From Paracoccaceae bacterium (GTDB lineage Bacteria; Pseudomonadota; Alphaproteobacteria; Rhodobacterales; Rhodobacteraceae): a DNA stretch of 64,000 nt. The stretch's first letter is position 1. Each line of letters starts with the position of its first letter. Positions 26,176 to 34,957 of the stretch are shown piece by piece. A program made the translations under genes and the position numbers. The notes beneath the pieces were generated by a model. The model saw only the letters and a list, made by a program, of their open reading frames with translations, ran no database searches and was not told the origin of the DNA. The stretch is from contig WGNF01000006.1 in the NCBI GenBank assembly GCA_016124615.1, positions 219,259 to 283,258 on the forward strand, read 5' to 3'.

Positions 26176-27972
26176 ATGACAACTGAGCAAGAGGTCGTAG
26201 ATGCCGACAAGCTCGCCCGCCTCAACGCCAATCTGGCGAAGGTCGAAGAGCTGACGCAGCGACTTGTGGCGGCGATGGCACACAAGCGGACGATCGACGC
26301 AAGCCTGCAGGGGCCGAGCGACGAGCTGTTTCTGAAGGCGGCGGCGGCCTACATGGCCGAGATGGTGAACAACCCCGCCAAGATCATCGAGAACCAGGTG
26401 TCTTACTGGGGCAAGTCGCTGAAGCACTATGTCGAGGCGCAGCAGTTGCTGGCCAAGGGCAAGTTGCAGGCGCCGCCGGACCCGACGCCGAAAGACCGGC
26501 GCTTTGCCAACCCGCTGTGGGAAACGCATCCCTATTTCAACTTCATCAAGCAGCAGTACCTGTTCGGCGCCGAGGCGATGGACAAGGCGATCGAGGGACT
26601 CGAGGGGCTGGATGCGCGCGAGAAGAAGCGGGTGGAGTATTTCACCCAGCAGATCGTCGACATGATGTCGCCCACCAACTTTCTGGCCACCAACCCCGAC
26701 GCACTGGAACGCGCCGTGCAGACCGATGGCCAATCGCTGGTGCAGGGGCTCGAAAATCTGGTGCGCGACCTGGAGGCGAACAAGGGCGATCTGGTGGTCA
26801 CCCTGGCCGACAAGGAGGCCTTCAAGGTGGGCGTCGATCTGGCGACCACGCCGGGTTCGGTCGTCTTCCGCAACCGGATGCTGGAGCTGATCCAGTATGC
26901 GCCATCGACCGACACGGTGCACAAGACGCCGCTGATCATCTTTCCGCCGTGGATCAACAAGTTCTACATCCTTGACCTGAAACCGCAAAACAGCCTGATC
27001 AAGTGGATCGTCGATCAGGGCTTCACGCTGTTCGTGGTCAGTTGGGTGAACCCGGACGCCAGCTACCGCGACGTCGGTCTGGGCGAATATATCCGCGACG
27101 GCTACCTGACCGTGATCGAGCAGGTGAAGGCGATCTGCGACGTGCCAAAGGTGAACGCCGTCGGCTACTGCATCGCCGGCACGACGCTGAGCCTGACGTT
27201 GGCCTACATGAAGAAGACGGGCGACAAATCGGTGAATTCCGCAACGTTCTTCACCACGCTCACCGATTTCTCGGATCAGGGCGAGGTCGGGGTCTTCCTT
27301 GACAACGATTTCGTCGACGGGATCGAGCGCGAGGTGAATGAGACCGGCATCCTCAGTTCGTTCTTCATGTCGCGGACGTTTTCGTTCCTGCGCTCGAACG
27401 ACCTGATCTATCAGCCCGCCATCAAGAGCTACATGATGGGCGAGGCGCCGCCTGCCTTCGATCTGTTGTTCTGGAACGGCGACAGCACCAACCTGCCGGC
27501 CCGGATGAGCGTGGAATACCTGCGCGGGCTGTGTCAGGAAGACAAGCTGGCGAAGGGGGAGTTCACCATCCTCGGCCATTCCGTGTCGCTAAAGGACATC
27601 ACGCTGCCGGTCTGCGCCGTAGCCTGCGAAACCGACCACATCGCGGCCTGGCGATCCAGCTTCAACGGGCTCCGGCAGTTCGGCGCCAAGGACAAGACGT
27701 TCATCCTGTCGGAGTCCGGGCATATCGCGGGCATCGTCAATCCGCCGTCGAAGCAGAAGTACGGCCACTACCTCAGCGAGGGGCCGCTGGACGACGCCGA
27801 CGCCTGGAAGGCGCGATCGGCCGAATACAGGGGCTCGTGGTGGCCGCACTGGGGCGGCTGGCTGGCGAAGCGGTCGGGGGCCAAGGTTCCGGCACGCGTT
27901 CCGGGTGATTCGACGCATCCGGTACTCGCCCCGGCGCCCGGCACTTACGTAACGGCAACGCCAGCCCCCTGA
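26176..27972 (+). CDS. phaC: Class I polyhydroxyalkanoate synthase
   Basis: A 598-residue class I synthase that polymerises (R)-3-hydroxyacyl-CoA, mainly hydroxybutyryl-CoA. Seen: lipase-like box GYCIAG with the catalytic cysteine C332 (codon at 27169), PPWINKFYILDLKPQNS and VSWVNPDA upstream, DHIAAWRSSFN (aspartate) and SGHIAGIVNPP (histidine) of the triad, and an N-terminal domain typical of class I. Length fits class I (~560-600). GGGGGGAA lies just before the ATG. First gene of phaC-phaP-phaR. Confidence 0.96.
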   Translation: MTTEQEVVDADKLARLNANLAKVEELTQRLVAAMAHKRTIDASLQGPSDELFLKAAAAYMAEMVNNPAKIIENQVSYWGKSLKHYVEAQQLLAKGKLQAPPDPTPKDRRFANPLWETHPYFNFIKQQYLFGAEAMDKAIEGLEGLDAREKKRVEYFTQQIVDMMSPTNFLATNPDALERAVQTDGQSLVQGLENLVRDLEANKGDLVVTLADKEAFKVGVDLATTPGSVVFRNRMLELIQYAPSTDTVHKTPLIIFPPWINKFYILDLKPQNSLIKWIVDQGFTLFVVSWVNPDASYRDVGLGEYIRDGYLTVIEQVKAICDVPKVNAVGYCIAGTTLSLTLAYMKKTGDKSVNSATFFTTLTDFSDQGEVGVFLDNDFVDGIEREVNETGILSSFFMSRTFSFLRSNDLIYQPAIKSYMMGEAPPAFDLLFWNGDSTNLPARMSVEYLRGLCQEDKLAKGEFTILGHSVSLKDITLPVCAVACETDHIAAWRSSFNGLRQFGAKDKTFILSESGHIAGIVNPPSKQKYGHYLSEGPLDDADAWKARSAEYRGSWWPHWGGWLAKRSGAKVPARVPGDSTHPVLAPAPGTYVTATPAP

Positions 27973-28007
27973 TCTTCCACGTCTTTCCAGCCCCGATCCG
28001 GCATTAT

Positions 28008-28047
28008 GCCGCAGCGCAGCAATTTTGTTGAAATGCTGCGCTGCGGC
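28008..28047. promoter_or_regulatory. 14-bp perfect inverted repeat upstream of phaP, candidate PhaR operator
   Basis: GCCGCAGCGCAGCA (28008-28021) and TGCTGCGCTGCGGC (28034-28047) are perfect reverse complements, 12-nt loop. The right arm repeats the phaC-site motif. It may also form a terminator-like hairpin behind phaC but has no T run. Confidence 0.65.
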
Positions 28048-28056
28048 GTGTATATA
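28028..28056 (+). promoter_or_regulatory. Sigma-70-type promoter of phaP
   Basis: TTGAAA (28028-28033) and TATATA (28051-28056) are separated by 17 bases, near the ideal. The spacer holds the whole right arm of the inverted repeat, so an occupied operator would block RNA polymerase. Confidence 0.65.
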
Positions 28057-28106
28057 TTCTTCAGAAGCGGGACCGGGTGGCCCTGCACGAGATGGAGAAG
28101 AAGATC

Positions 28107-28556
28107 ATGGCGAAGACCCAGGATTTCACCAAAGTCATGCAGGACATGATGGCGTCGTTCCCGATGGACACCACCGCGTTCCAGGGCGCGTTCAAGACCC
28201 AGGCCGCTCTGGGCGAGAAAATGGCGAAAGTCGCGCTGGAAGCTGCCGAGAAGTCGACCGAGATTTCCAGCAAGTGGACCAAAGACACCCTCGCCAAGTT
28301 CGGCGACATGTCGAAAGCCAAAGAAGAGCCGACCGACTACACCAAGGCGATGACCGATTTCGCCTCGTCGGCCGCTGAAATGGCTGCCGAGAACCTGGCC
28401 GCCTTCGCCGAAGTCGCGAAGAAGGTGCAGATGGAAACCGTCGAGCTGATGCTGGCTGCCGGAAAGGACATGTCGGAAGACGCGACCGCGGCCGTCAAGA
28501 AGGCGACCACGGAAGTGACGACCGCCGCCAAGAAAGCTGCTGCGGCTGCGAAGTAA
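28107..28556 (+). CDS. phaP: Phasin (PHA granule coat protein)
   Basis: A 149-residue, highly helical, Ala/Lys/Glu-rich protein: TQDFTKVMQDMMASFPMDTTAF, then SKAKEEPTDYTKAMTDFASSAAEMAAENLAAFAEVAKKVQ, ending in an AAKKAAAAAK tail. Phasins coat PHA granules and control their number and size. Comes directly after phaC, under its own strong promoter and candidate PhaR operator, and is followed by a terminator. The ATG at 28107 is preferred; the frame is open upstream. Confidence 0.92.
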   Translation: MAKTQDFTKVMQDMMASFPMDTTAFQGAFKTQAALGEKMAKVALEAAEKSTEISSKWTKDTLAKFGDMSKAKEEPTDYTKAMTDFASSAAEMAAENLAAFAEVAKKVQMETVELMLAAGKDMSEDATAAVKKATTEVTTAAKKAAAAAK

Positions 28557-28594
28557 TCGACGCAGATCCAACGTCCTCCCCGTTGGTGATGCAG

Positions 28595-28625
28595 AGGGTG
28601 GGCCTTGTGCCCACCCTTTCTTTTT
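28595..28625 (+). terminator. Strong intrinsic terminator between phaP and phaR
   Basis: A perfect 9-bp GC stem (28595-28603 with 28609-28617), 5-nt loop, followed by TTCTTTTT (28618-28625). Confidence 0.9.
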
Positions 28626-28674
28626 CTGCGGAAGCGTCCTAGAGTTCTCTGCACCGCGACATGGGGAGAGACCG

Positions 28675-29232
28675 ATGGCCGAGACCGACAAGCCGCTTTT
28701 GATCAAGCGCTACGCCAGCCGTCGACTCTACAACACCGAAACCAGCGACTATGTCACGCTCGACGATATCGCGAAGTTCATTCGCGCGGGCCGCGAAGTG
28801 CAGATCATCGACCTGAAAAGCGGCGATGACCTGACCCGGCAATACCTGCTTCAGATCATCGCCGAGCACGAGAGCAAGGGCGAAAGCGTTCTGCCGATCA
28901 ACGTGCTCACCGACCTTGTGCGCAGCTACACGACCCAGGCGCAAAGCGTTGTGCCGCAGTTCCTGGCGATGTCGTTCGAAATGCTGCGCGATGGCCAGTC
29001 GAAGATCATGGAAAACCTGACCCATATTCCGAACCCGATGGCGAACCTGCCGGGGTTCGAGGCGATGCAGCGGCAGCAACAGGCGTTCATGCGCACCATG
29101 ATGGCGGGCTGGCCACCGGCATCGACCGGGGACGACGCTGAAACCGAAACGCCCGCCGCCGACAATTCCAAGGAACTGCAGCAGATCCGCAAGCAACTGG
29201 CCGATCTGCAGGCCAAACTGTCCAAGCTCTGA
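28675..29232 (+). CDS. phaR: PHA synthesis repressor PhaR
   Basis: A 185-residue regulator. Seen: the PhaR N-terminal DNA-binding domain LLIKRYASRRLYNTETSDYVTLDDIAKFIR, then TRQYLLQIIAEHESKG and LPINVLTDLVRSY, followed by a Gln/Met-rich linker and a C-terminal coiled coil (KELQQIRKQLADLQAKLSK). PhaR senses PHA by binding granules and represses phaP (and phaR/phaC in some species). Two near-identical TGC-rich motifs upstream of phaC and phaP are its likely operators. Confidence 0.95.
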   Translation: MAETDKPLLIKRYASRRLYNTETSDYVTLDDIAKFIRAGREVQIIDLKSGDDLTRQYLLQIIAEHESKGESVLPINVLTDLVRSYTTQAQSVVPQFLAMSFEMLRDGQSKIMENLTHIPNPMANLPGFEAMQRQQQAFMRTMMAGWPPASTGDDAETETPAADNSKELQQIRKQLADLQAKLSKL

Positions 29233-29304
29233 CCGGCAAGGACGGCCCGCCATTGCCCGATTGCGCCCGCGCGGATAGCGTCGGGGCAACCGGAGGGAGC
29301 GCGC

Positions 29305-30270
29305 ATGGCCGACACGCAGGGCCGCATCACGTTGTGGGGGGTCGAGGTGTTCCTCGCCGCCGCCGAAGAACGGTCGATCTCGGCCGCCGCGCGGCGTCTG
29401 GGGGCCAGCATCTCTGGCGTCAGCCAGCAGCTTTCGGCGCTGGAACTGGCGCTGGGGGTGGAATTGCTCGACCGTTCGGCGCGGCCGATGGCACTGACCC
29501 CGGCGGGCGAGATGTTCCGCCGCCGCGCGCAGGTGATCGTGAACGAGGCCGAACAGGCGCGGGCGGAACTCGCCTCGGGCGATCTGGCCGGGCTGACGCA
29601 GTTCCGGCTGGGCATGGTCGAGGATTTTGACAGCGACGTGACCCCGCGCCTGCTGACGGCGATGGCAGAGGAGCTGAAACGCTGCCAGTTCCTGCTGGAA
29701 ACCGGCGCCAGCCACCGTCTGTTCGACCAGCTGGATGGCCGTGCGCTTGACATGGTGGTGGCCGCCGACATGGGTGCGGCGGCCGAGTGGATGGAAGTGC
29801 ATCCGCTGCTGAGCGAGCCCTTCATCGTCGCCGCGCCGAAAGGGGCGGTCGATCCCGGCGGCGACGTGCTGGCGCAACTCAGGGCGCTGCCGCTGGTGCT
29901 GTATTCGCAGCGCCACCACATGGGCCGCCAGATCGCCGGGCATCTCGCGCGGCAGGACCTGCGGCTGGCGCAACGGTTCGAGTTGGACAGCTATCACGCT
30001 ATCATGGCGATGGTGGCGCAGGGCGCGGGCTGGACGATCCTGACGCCGCTGGGGTTCCTGCATGCGCAGCGGTTCCGCGACAAGGCCGACGTGCTGCCGC
30101 TGCCTTTTGCCCCGCTGAGCCGTACGATCTCGCTGAATGCGCGGCGCGGGGTCTTGCGGGGGATGCCAGAGCAGGTGGCCGGACGGCTCAGGCCGCTGTT
30201 GCAGGAACTGATCGTGGCGCCCGCCGTGGCGCGGATGCCGTGGATTGGCGAGGCGCTGAGGGTGGTCTGA
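29305..30270 (+). CDS. LysR-family transcriptional regulator
   Basis: A 321-residue LysR protein: N-terminal winged helix-turn-helix (VEVFLAAAEERSISAAARRLGASISGVSQQLSALELALGVELLDRSARP) and a periplasmic-binding-like effector domain. The neighbouring methyltransferase begins 28 bases after its stop. LysR proteins often control an adjacent gene, but here both genes point the same way, so a divergent target is absent and its target cannot be predicted. Not obviously part of the PHA circuit. Confidence 0.88.
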   Translation: MADTQGRITLWGVEVFLAAAEERSISAAARRLGASISGVSQQLSALELALGVELLDRSARPMALTPAGEMFRRRAQVIVNEAEQARAELASGDLAGLTQFRLGMVEDFDSDVTPRLLTAMAEELKRCQFLLETGASHRLFDQLDGRALDMVVAADMGAAAEWMEVHPLLSEPFIVAAPKGAVDPGGDVLAQLRALPLVLYSQRHHMGRQIAGHLARQDLRLAQRFELDSYHAIMAMVAQGAGWTILTPLGFLHAQRFRDKADVLPLPFAPLSRTISLNARRGVLRGMPEQVAGRLRPLLQELIVAPAVARMPWIGEALRVV

Positions 30271-30298
30271 GGTGCGCGACGAAGGGGAGTGCTGACAG

Positions 30299-30967
30299 AT
30301 GGTGGATTTTACGGCCCTGCCACCGGCGGCGCAGGCGCGCCAGCTTGGCCTGCCCGAGGGCGAGGTCGGGATTGACATCGGCCTGCGGATGAACCGCACC
30401 AACCGGGCCGGAAACGTTGCCGCAGTCGACCGGCTGGAGCTGGCGCCCGGCCACGCAGTGCTGGAGATCGGGCCGGGCAACGGCCGCCTGCTGCCCGACC
30501 TGATGGCGCGGGCGGCGGGGCTGCGCTACCTCGGCATCGATATCTCGCCCACGATGGTGGCCGAGGCACGGGCCTTCAACGCGGCCCGCATCGCGATGGG
30601 CGAGGCGGCGTTCGAACTGGCCGAGGCCACCGCGATCCCTGCGGCCGATGCCAGTTTCGACCGGGCACTGGCGGTCAACGTGATCTACTTCTGGCCCGAT
30701 CCGGTCGTGCAACTGCGGGAAATCCGCCGGGTTCTTGCCCCGGGCGGGCGGCTGGTCGTGGCCTCCACCACGCCGGAGACTGCCCGGGCCATGCCCGCGA
30801 TGCGGGCCGAGTTCGGCTTGGTGACCCGTACAGCCGAAGAGCTGACCGCGCTGCACAGGGAGGCCGACTTCACCGAAGTGTCGGTGGATGTAATGCGCGA
30901 CACCGTGCCTCGCCCTGACGGCACGCCCTGGGAGGTGACCGCCTTCCTCGTCGTCGCCAGGGTTTGA
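30299..30967 (+). CDS. Class I SAM-dependent methyltransferase
   Basis: A 222-residue Rossmann-fold methyltransferase: motif I VLEIGPGNGRLLPDLM, then YLGIDISPTMVAEAR, LAEATAIPAADASFDRALAVNVIYFWPDP (motif IV) and LREIRRVLAPGGRLVVAS. Of the UbiE/Methyltransf_11 type, methyl acceptor unknown (small molecule likely). Follows the LysR gene, likely in one transcript. Confidence 0.8.
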   Translation: MVDFTALPPAAQARQLGLPEGEVGIDIGLRMNRTNRAGNVAAVDRLELAPGHAVLEIGPGNGRLLPDLMARAAGLRYLGIDISPTMVAEARAFNAARIAMGEAAFELAEATAIPAADASFDRALAVNVIYFWPDPVVQLREIRRVLAPGGRLVVASTTPETARAMPAMRAEFGLVTRTAEELTALHREADFTEVSVDVMRDTVPRPDGTPWEVTAFLVVARV

Positions 30968-31004
30968 CCTGCGCCCCCCGACCTTTCGTCCGAAAAATCG
31001 GGCC

Positions 31005-32198
31005 TCAGGTGCCGTAGGCGCGCGCTTCGCCCTTCACGTCTTCGGCGGCGGCCAGCAGCGCTTCGGCGATGAAGTCGAGGTCATCGCGGGTCAGCCGCAC
31101 CGGCAGGCGCACGTCGCAGGCGCGCATCAGCATGGCACGGGTCTGCGGCAGATCGGGGGCCTCGCCCAGGAACTGCCAGTTCCAGAACGCCCGCGCATTG
31201 TCCTGGCTGAGGCCGAAGACCTGCACCGCAACGCCGCGGGCCTTGGCCGCGTCCTGGAAGGCGCGGGCCTCGGCGTCGGTCTCGAATCCGGCAAGGTTGA
31301 ACTGGATCGAGTCCGGCGCGCGCTCTTCCGGCGCCAGCGGCGGCGGCACGTCGAGCCAGGCAGAGCTGTTCAGCCGGTCGGCGACATAATCGTGATTGGC
31401 GCGGCCCTTGGCGACGCGATCGGCCACCAGCGGCAGTTGCGGGCGGATGATCGCGGCCGAAAGGTTCTGCAGCCGCATGTTGTAGAGCGGCAGCTTGTTC
31501 TGCCAGTGATGGAAGCTGTTCTGCAACCCGGCGTGCTTTTTCCAGTTATGCTCGTAGGCGCCCGACATGATGGTGGCGCGGGCCGCCAGTTCCGGATCGT
31601 CGGTGATCAGGATGCCGCCTTCGCCCGAGTTCACCAGCTTGTAGGACTGGAAGCTGAAGCAGCCGATCTTGCCGACGGTGCCGATCTTGCGGCCGCCCCA
31701 GACGGTGCCCAGCGAATGCGCCGCATCCTCGACCACGGGGATGCCGCGGGCGTCGCAGGCCGCCATGATCGCGTCCATGTCCGAGGTGTGGCCGCGCATG
31801 TGGCTGATCAGGACACAGGCGATGTCGTCGTCGATTTTCGCCGCGAAATCGGCCATGTCGACGCGGTAGTTGTCGCCGACCTCGCAGAGCACCGGCACGC
31901 AGTCGGCGTGCACGATGGCGGAGGGGACGGCGGCGAAGGTGAAGGCCGGGATCAGCACACGCGCGCCGCGCGGCAGGTCCAGCGCCTTCAGCGACAGGAA
32001 CAGCGCCGCCGAGCAGGAAGAGACGGCAAGGGCATAGCGGCTGCCCATCAGCGCGGCGAACTCCGCTTCGAGAAGCTGCACCGGCGAACCTTCGTTGGTG
32101 TAGCGAAAGAGGTCGCCGGAACTCAGCAGGCGCTCGATTTCGGCGCGGGCGGCATCGGGGATCGGCTCGGCGTCGTAGACGTTGGGAGCGAGGGCCAT
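31005..32198 (-). CDS. DegT/DnrJ/EryC1/StrS-family PLP aminotransferase
   Basis: A 397-residue PLP enzyme. Seen: VSSCSAALFLSLKAL, IPAFTFAAVPSAIVHADC, VVEDAAHSLGTVWGG, and the PLP lysine in FQSYKLVNSGEGG. Family members transaminate keto-sugars; in polyamine clusters they may take other amines. It is the last gene of the minus-strand cluster. An unusual hairpin just upstream (32207-32231) covers part of its ribosome site (AGGAAAGGTG). Substrate unknown. Confidence 0.83.
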   Translation of the reverse strand: MALAPNVYDAEPIPDAARAEIERLLSSGDLFRYTNEGSPVQLLEAEFAALMGSRYALAVSSCSAALFLSLKALDLPRGARVLIPAFTFAAVPSAIVHADCVPVLCEVGDNYRVDMADFAAKIDDDIACVLISHMRGHTSDMDAIMAACDARGIPVVEDAAHSLGTVWGGRKIGTVGKIGCFSFQSYKLVNSGEGGILITDDPELAARATIMSGAYEHNWKKHAGLQNSFHHWQNKLPLYNMRLQNLSAAIIRPQLPLVADRVAKGRANHDYVADRLNSSAWLDVPPPLAPEERAPDSIQFNLAGFETDAEARAFQDAAKARGVAVQVFGLSQDNARAFWNWQFLGEAPDLPQTRAMLMRACDVRLPVRLTRDDLDFIAEALLAAAEDVKGEARAYGT

Positions 32199-32206
32199 GC
32201 TTCACC

Positions 32207-32231
32207 TTTCCTGAAGGTCTGTTTCAGGAAA
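32207..32231 (-). promoter_or_regulatory. Hairpin sequestering the ribosome-binding site of the DegT-type gene
   Basis: TTTCCTGAA (32207-32215) and TTCAGGAAA (32223-32231) form a 9-bp stem with a 7-nt loop. On the minus-strand mRNA the second arm contains AGGAAA of the ribosome-binding region, followed by GGTGAAGC and the ATG at 32198. Confidence 0.5.
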
Positions 32232-32283
32232 TGTGTAAATGTTGGCGCGTGATTTGGCTATGGAAAAAGCACGGGATCGGCGC

Positions 32284-33588
32284 TCAGACGCCGATGCGGT
32301 CGCGCAGCGCGAACCACGTCATCGCAAGGACCAGAAGCGGCGAGCGCAGCGCCGGGCCACCGGGAAAGCGCGGCATCGGCAATTTCGCCATCAGGTCGAA
32401 GGCGCCCGCTTGCCCCGTTGTGGCCTCGGCGAGGACTCGGCCCGCAAGGGTGGCAAGCGCCACGCCATGACCGGAATAGCCCGAGGCCGACAGGATCGTG
32501 GGGGCAATCCGCAGAAAACAGGGCAGGCGGTTCATCGTCACCGCCAGCGTGCCACCCCAGGCGTAGTCGATGCGGGCGTCCTTCAGTTGCGGGTAGACCT
32601 GCAGCATCGGCTTGCGCACCAGCGCGGCAATGTCGGCCGGGAAGCGGTAGCCGTAGGTTTCGCCGCCGCCGAACAGCAACCGGCCATCCTCCGAGCGGCG
32701 CCAGTAGTTCACCACGAACTTGCTGTCGGCCACGGCGGGGTTACCGGGAAGGATGGATGTGAAGGCATCGCCAAGGGGTTCGGTGGCGACGATGAAGTTG
32801 TTGATTGGCATCACGCGGGCGGCGACCTGCGGTTCCAGCCCGCCAAGGTAGCCGTTGCAGGCCAGGATCAGGTGATCCGCCATCACCTCGCCGCGCGCCA
32901 GTTCGATGCGGTGCGGCGGGCCGGGTTCGATGCCGGTCACCTCGCTCATCTCGTGAATGCGCACGCCGGCCTTGGCGGCGGCCGTGGCCAGCCCGATGGC
33001 GAAGTTCAGCGGATGGATATGGCCTGCGCCGCGGTCGAGATCGCCGCCGGCATAGGCTGCGGACCCCGTCAGTTCGGCGATCCCGGCGCGGTCGAGCGGC
33101 TCGATCCGGTCATAGCCGTAGTCGCGCGCCAGCTTTTCCGCATAGGCGTGTGCATGGGCCACCTCGGCGGGGCGCCAGCAGGCATGGGCAACGCCGGGGT
33201 GCCAGGCCAGCGGCATCGCGTGATCGGCGATCAGCGCCTGCACCAGCGCCTTGGCGTCTTCGCCCATGTCCCACAGGCGACGGGCATCTGCCTTGCCCAG
33301 CATCTGCTCCAGCGTGTCCTGTTCCAGCCGCTGGCCCGACCCGACCTGCCCGCCATTGCGCCCCGAGGCGCCGAAGCCGACGCGGTGCGCCTCCAGCAAC
33401 ACGACCGACAGCCCCCGTTGCGCCAGATGCAGCGCGGCAGAGAGGCCGGTGAAGCCGCCGCCAACCACGCAGACATCGGCCCGCGCCGCCCCCTCCAGCG
33501 CCGGAAAGGGCGCCAGCGGGGTGGCGGTGGCCGTGTACCAGCTTGGCGGATAGGTGCCGGGCCGGTCGTTGGTGTGCAGCAGGTTCAT
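32284..33588 (-). CDS. puuB: FAD-dependent oxidoreductase (gamma-glutamylputrescine oxidase-like, PuuB/DAO family)
   Basis: A 434-residue DAO-family flavoprotein: VCVVGGGFTGLSAALHLAQRG (FAD fold), GFGASGRNGGQVGSGQR, the substrate-side segments MPINNFIVATEPLG and GGGETYGYRFP, and C-terminal SGYSGHGVALATLAG. In the known pathway PuuB oxidises gamma-glutamylputrescine to the aldehyde. Start overlaps the stop of the glutamine-synthetase gene (ATGA, 33585-33588), so co-translation is likely. Assignment to this substrate is from the cluster. Confidence 0.85.
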   Translation of the reverse strand: MNLLHTNDRPGTYPPSWYTATATPLAPFPALEGAARADVCVVGGGFTGLSAALHLAQRGLSVVLLEAHRVGFGASGRNGGQVGSGQRLEQDTLEQMLGKADARRLWDMGEDAKALVQALIADHAMPLAWHPGVAHACWRPAEVAHAHAYAEKLARDYGYDRIEPLDRAGIAELTGSAAYAGGDLDRGAGHIHPLNFAIGLATAAAKAGVRIHEMSEVTGIEPGPPHRIELARGEVMADHLILACNGYLGGLEPQVAARVMPINNFIVATEPLGDAFTSILPGNPAVADSKFVVNYWRRSEDGRLLFGGGETYGYRFPADIAALVRKPMLQVYPQLKDARIDYAWGGTLAVTMNRLPCFLRIAPTILSASGYSGHGVALATLAGRVLAEATTGQAGAFDLMAKLPMPRFPGGPALRSPLLVLAMTWFALRDRIGV

Positions 33589-34940
33589 ACGTTCATCAGC
33601 AGATGTTCACGCTCCCAAGGGCTGATGACCTGCAAGAACTCTTTGTATTCGTTCCGCTTCACCGACTCGTAGACGTTGCAGAAGTCGACCCCCAGCACCT
33701 CGCGGATCGGCGCGCTTTCCGAAAACACATCCAGCGCGTCGCCGAGGTTGGTCGGCAGTTCGTCGTCCGACATATAGGCATCGCCGGTGCATTCGGCGCG
33801 CGGCAGCTTGCCCTCTTTCAGCCCCAGATAGCCGCAGGCCAGAGAGGCCGCGAAGCCGAGGTAGGGGTTGCAATCCATCCCCGCCAGCCGGTTTTCCAGC
33901 CGCCGCCCGGCCGGGTCGCTGATCGGCACCCGTAGCCCGGTGGTGCGGTTGTCGCGGCCCCATTCAAGGTTGATGGGGGCGGCGAAGTCCGGCACGTAGC
34001 GGCGGTAGCTGTTCACATAGGGCGCCAGTAGCGCGATCACGGCGGGCAGGTGGGTCTGCATCCCGGCGATGAAGTGGTGGAAGGCCTCGGTCTCGGCCCC
34101 CTTGCGATCCGAGAAGATGTTCTTGCCGGTCTTCACGTCCACCACCGAATGGTGGATGTGCATCGCCGATCCCGGTTCGCCCTCGATCGGCTTGGCCATG
34201 AAGGTGGCAAAGCAGTCGTGGCGCAGCGCCGCCTCGCGGATCAGGCGCTTGAAGAAAAAGATCTCGTCGGCCAGATTCACCGGGTCGCCGTGGTTCAGGT
34301 TGATCTCCACCTGACCGGCACCGCCTTCCTGCAGGATGCCGTCGATCTCGAACCCCTGCGCCTCGGCGAAGTCGTAGATGTCGTCGATCACCTTGCCATA
34401 TTCGTCGACCGCGCTCATCGAATAGGCCTGTTTCGCGGCGGCGCGGCGGCCCGAGCGGCCCATCGGCGGGATGATCGGCTGGTTCGGGTCGGTGTTGCGG
34501 GCGACGAGGAAGAACTCCATCTCGGGGGCCACGATCGGGGTCCAGCCCTCGGCCTCGTAAAGCGTGATCACGCGGCGCAGCACGTTGCGCGGGCTGAAGG
34601 CGATCGGGTTGCCCTGCTGGTCCTGCGCGTCGTGGATCACTTGCAGCGTCACATCGGCCGTCCACGGCGCCGCGGTGGCGGTGGAAAAGTCGGGCACAAG
34701 GATCATGTCGGGCTCGGTGAAGGCGCCGACCGGGTTGTTGGCCCATTCGCCGGTGATCGTTTGCAGAAAGATCGAGTTCGGCAGGAAGAACGTGGGCTGC
34801 TTGGCGAACTTCGAAGCGGGCATCGCCTTGCCGCGGGCCACGCCCGCAATATCGCCGATGATGCATTCCACCTCGTCAAGGCGGCGCCCGGCGATGTAGT
34901 CGCGGGCGGCTTCGGGCAGTTTCTGGCTCCAGTCGGACAT
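33585..34940 (-). CDS. puuA: Glutamine synthetase family protein, probable gamma-glutamylputrescine synthetase
   Basis: A 451-residue glutamine-synthetase fold ligase. Seen: EMEFFLVARN, QEGGAGQVEINLNHGDPV, FMAKPIEGEPGSAMHIHHSV and DNRTTGLRVPISDPAGRRLENRL: the beta-Grasp plus GS catalytic regions with the metal-binding glutamates. PuuA joins glutamate to putrescine using ATP. It forms an operon with the oxidoreductase (overlapping) and a glutamine-amidotransferase-type gene 17 bases upstream. A second paralogue lies at 35702-37036. Confidence 0.85.
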   Translation of the reverse strand: MSDWSQKLPEAARDYIAGRRLDEVECIIGDIAGVARGKAMPASKFAKQPTFFLPNSIFLQTITGEWANNPVGAFTEPDMILVPDFSTATAAPWTADVTLQVIHDAQDQQGNPIAFSPRNVLRRVITLYEAEGWTPIVAPEMEFFLVARNTDPNQPIIPPMGRSGRRAAAKQAYSMSAVDEYGKVIDDIYDFAEAQGFEIDGILQEGGAGQVEINLNHGDPVNLADEIFFFKRLIREAALRHDCFATFMAKPIEGEPGSAMHIHHSVVDVKTGKNIFSDRKGAETEAFHHFIAGMQTHLPAVIALLAPYVNSYRRYVPDFAAPINLEWGRDNRTTGLRVPISDPAGRRLENRLAGMDCNPYLGFAASLACGYLGLKEGKLPRAECTGDAYMSDDELPTNLGDALDVFSESAPIREVLGVDFCNVYESVKRNEYKEFLQVISPWEREHLLMNV

Positions 34941-34957
34941 CGGGTGGCCTTTCGGGC

